7,465 nucleotides of DNA from Candidatus Competibacteraceae bacterium (GTDB lineage: Bacteria; Pseudomonadota; Gammaproteobacteria; Competibacterales; Competibacteraceae): positions 1 through 7,465 of the forward strand of contig JAGRHM010000622.1 of assembly GCA_020445005.1 (NCBI GenBank), written 5' to 3'. The translations under genes were made by a program, and so were the position numbers. Below the pieces are notes generated by a model. The model did not search any database. It was not told where the DNA came from and saw only the letters and a list, made by a program, of their open reading frames with translations. Of this stretch, positions 6,334-7,465 are shown piece by piece; position 1 is the stretch's first letter; every line of letters begins with the position of its first letter.

Positions 6334-7465
6334 ATGAAATCCTTTACCGATCTATTCATTTCCCGACCGGTGCTGGCCATGGTGGTCAATCTGATCATCA
6401 TCATTGCAGGCGTCCAGGCGATTTTCACGCTCAACGTCCGCCAGTATCCGCGCAGCGATAACGCCAGCGTCACCGTGACCACGACTTATATCGGGGCCAG
6501 CGCGGAACTGGTGCGCGGTTTCATCACGACGCCACTGGAACGGGCTATCGCCGCCGCCGACGGCATCGAGTATCTGGAATCACAGAGCGCGCAGGGGTTG
6601 TCCACGATCCGTGCCCGCCTCCGGCTGAATTATGACGCGACCAAAGCGCTCGCCGAAATTGGCTCCAAGGTGGATCAGGTGCGCGGCGACCTGCCGCCGG
6701 AAGCTGAAGTGCCGGTGCTGAATATCGAATCCGCCGACAGCGAGTTTGCTTCGGCCTATCTCAGCTTCTCTTCGGACATTCTGCGCCAGAACCAGATTAC
6801 CGACTACTTGGTGCGGGTGGTGCAGCCACGCCTGACCGCGCTGGAAGGCGTGCAGCGGGCGGAAATTCTGGGGGCGCGCACCTTCGCCATGCGCATCTGG
6901 CTGAAACCTGACCGTATGGCTGCCTTGAACATCAGCCCGGCGCAGGTGCGCCAGGCGCTGGCGGCTAACAATTATCTGGCCGCCATTGGCCAAACCAAAG
7001 GTGCATTGGTGCAGGTCAACCTGACCGCGGATACCGATTTACGCTCAGTCGCGGAATTCGAGAATCTGGTCATCCGCGAACAGGACGGGGCGCTGGTGCG
7101 GTTAAAGGATATCGCCAGTGTGGTGCTAGGGGCCGAGGATTACGATACCGAAGTGCGCTTTTCCGGACAAACAGCGGTGTTCATGGGTATTTTTCCCTTG
7201 CCGAACGCCAACGCTATCGATGTGATTCAGCGGGTGCGCGCCGAAATGGCGCTGATTGAAAAGGACTTGCCAGTCGGGTTAGCGGCTCGCATCGCTTACG
7301 ACGCCACCGACTACATCAATAACGCTATCCAGGAAGTCATTAAAACCCTGACGGAAACCTTGCTGATTGTAGTGGTGATTATTTTTCTGTTCCTCGGCTC
7401 ACTGCGTTCGGTCATCGTGCCGGTGATTGCCATTCCCATTTCGCTGATCGGCGGCATTTTCCTGA
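6334..7465 (+). CDS. HAE1-type RND efflux pump inner-membrane subunit, N-terminal part (cut by right edge)
   Basis: The first 377 codons of a pump that is normally about 1,000-1,050 residues. It would be a proton-driven trimer exporting drugs or metabolites from the inner membrane and periplasm. The start MKSFTDLFISRPVLAMVV has the usual amphipathic lead and TM1 (about 13-30, with FISRPVLA). VRQYP, TTTYIGASAELVRGFITTPLE and the porter-domain segment GVQRAEILGARTFAMRIWLKP (with LAANNYLAAIGQTKG further on) are family hallmarks. TM2 begins near residue 340 (ETLLIVVVIIFLFLGSLRS) and TM3 near 362. The proton-relay aspartates of TM4 lie beyond the window. From memory it reads closer to the MexI subgroup than to AcrB. 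The start is 8 bp after the adaptor stop with no visible Shine-Dalgarno, so translation is probably coupled. No stop codon occurs in frame up to the edge. Confidence 0.95.
   Translation, partial: MKSFTDLFISRPVLAMVVNLIIIIAGVQAIFTLNVRQYPRSDNASVTVTTTYIGASAELVRGFITTPLERAIAAADGIEYLESQSAQGLSTIRARLRLNYDATKALAEIGSKVDQVRGDLPPEAEVPVLNIESADSEFASAYLSFSSDILRQNQITDYLVRVVQPRLTALEGVQRAEILGARTFAMRIWLKPDRMAALNISPAQVRQALAANNYLAAIGQTKGALVQVNLTADTDLRSVAEFENLVIREQDGALVRLKDIASVVLGAEDYDTEVRFSGQTAVFMGIFPLPNANAIDVIQRVRAEMALIEKDLPVGLAARIAYDATDYINNAIQEVIKTLTETLLIVVVIIFLFLGSLRSVIVPVIAIPISLIGGIFL

Noticed and set aside
1..7465. CRISPR arrays, insertion sequences, tRNA or rRNA genes
   Set aside because: I saw no regularly spaced repeats, transposase motifs, terminal inverted repeats or tRNA/rRNA-like stretches on either strand.

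Overview
The window looks like a piece of a gammaproteobacterial chromosome. The genes are G+C-rich by eye and closely packed, with clear Shine-Dalgarno sequences. A TetR regulator with an AcrR-like N-terminus faces an RND efflux operon across an operator very close to the enterobacterial acrAB operator. The genus cannot be told from this sequence.

Layout. (1) Positions 1-201: an AT-rich stretch (about 37% G+C over 1-180 by hand count) holding what may be the 5' end, or the decayed remnant, of a minus-strand gene that runs off the left edge. (2) Positions 202-4350: a tight plus-strand operon of three signalling genes. They are a soluble receiver-PAS-histidine kinase hybrid, a receiver-HDOD response regulator (17 bp downstream), and a receiver protein with a degenerate HD/HD-GYP-like output (8 bp overlap). 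(3) Positions 4351-4399: a short convergent gap. (4) Positions 4400-5026: a minus-strand AcrR-like TetR repressor. (5) Positions 5027-5194: a divergent regulatory region with a 24-bp AcrR-type palindrome at 5110-5133. (6) Positions 5195-7465: a plus-strand operon of a periplasmic adaptor and an inner-membrane HAE1-type RND pump, the latter cut by the right edge.

Working model. The cytosolic kinase probably phosphorylates the two receiver proteins encoded directly after it, giving a branched two-component pathway. One branch ends in HDOD and the other in an HD fold that has lost its HD dyad, so both outputs look like protein-interaction modules rather than DNA-binding or cyclic-di-GMP-cleaving domains. 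The second half is a drug or metabolite efflux system that the TetR protein most likely represses, together with its own gene. An outer-membrane channel gene is not in view. Nothing in the sequence links the two halves functionally; they are convergent neighbours.

The most notable points are the near-textbook AcrR operator in front of a pump that reads more like the MexI subgroup than AcrB, the loss of the catalytic dyad in the third signalling gene, and the unexplained interrupted reading frame at the left edge.
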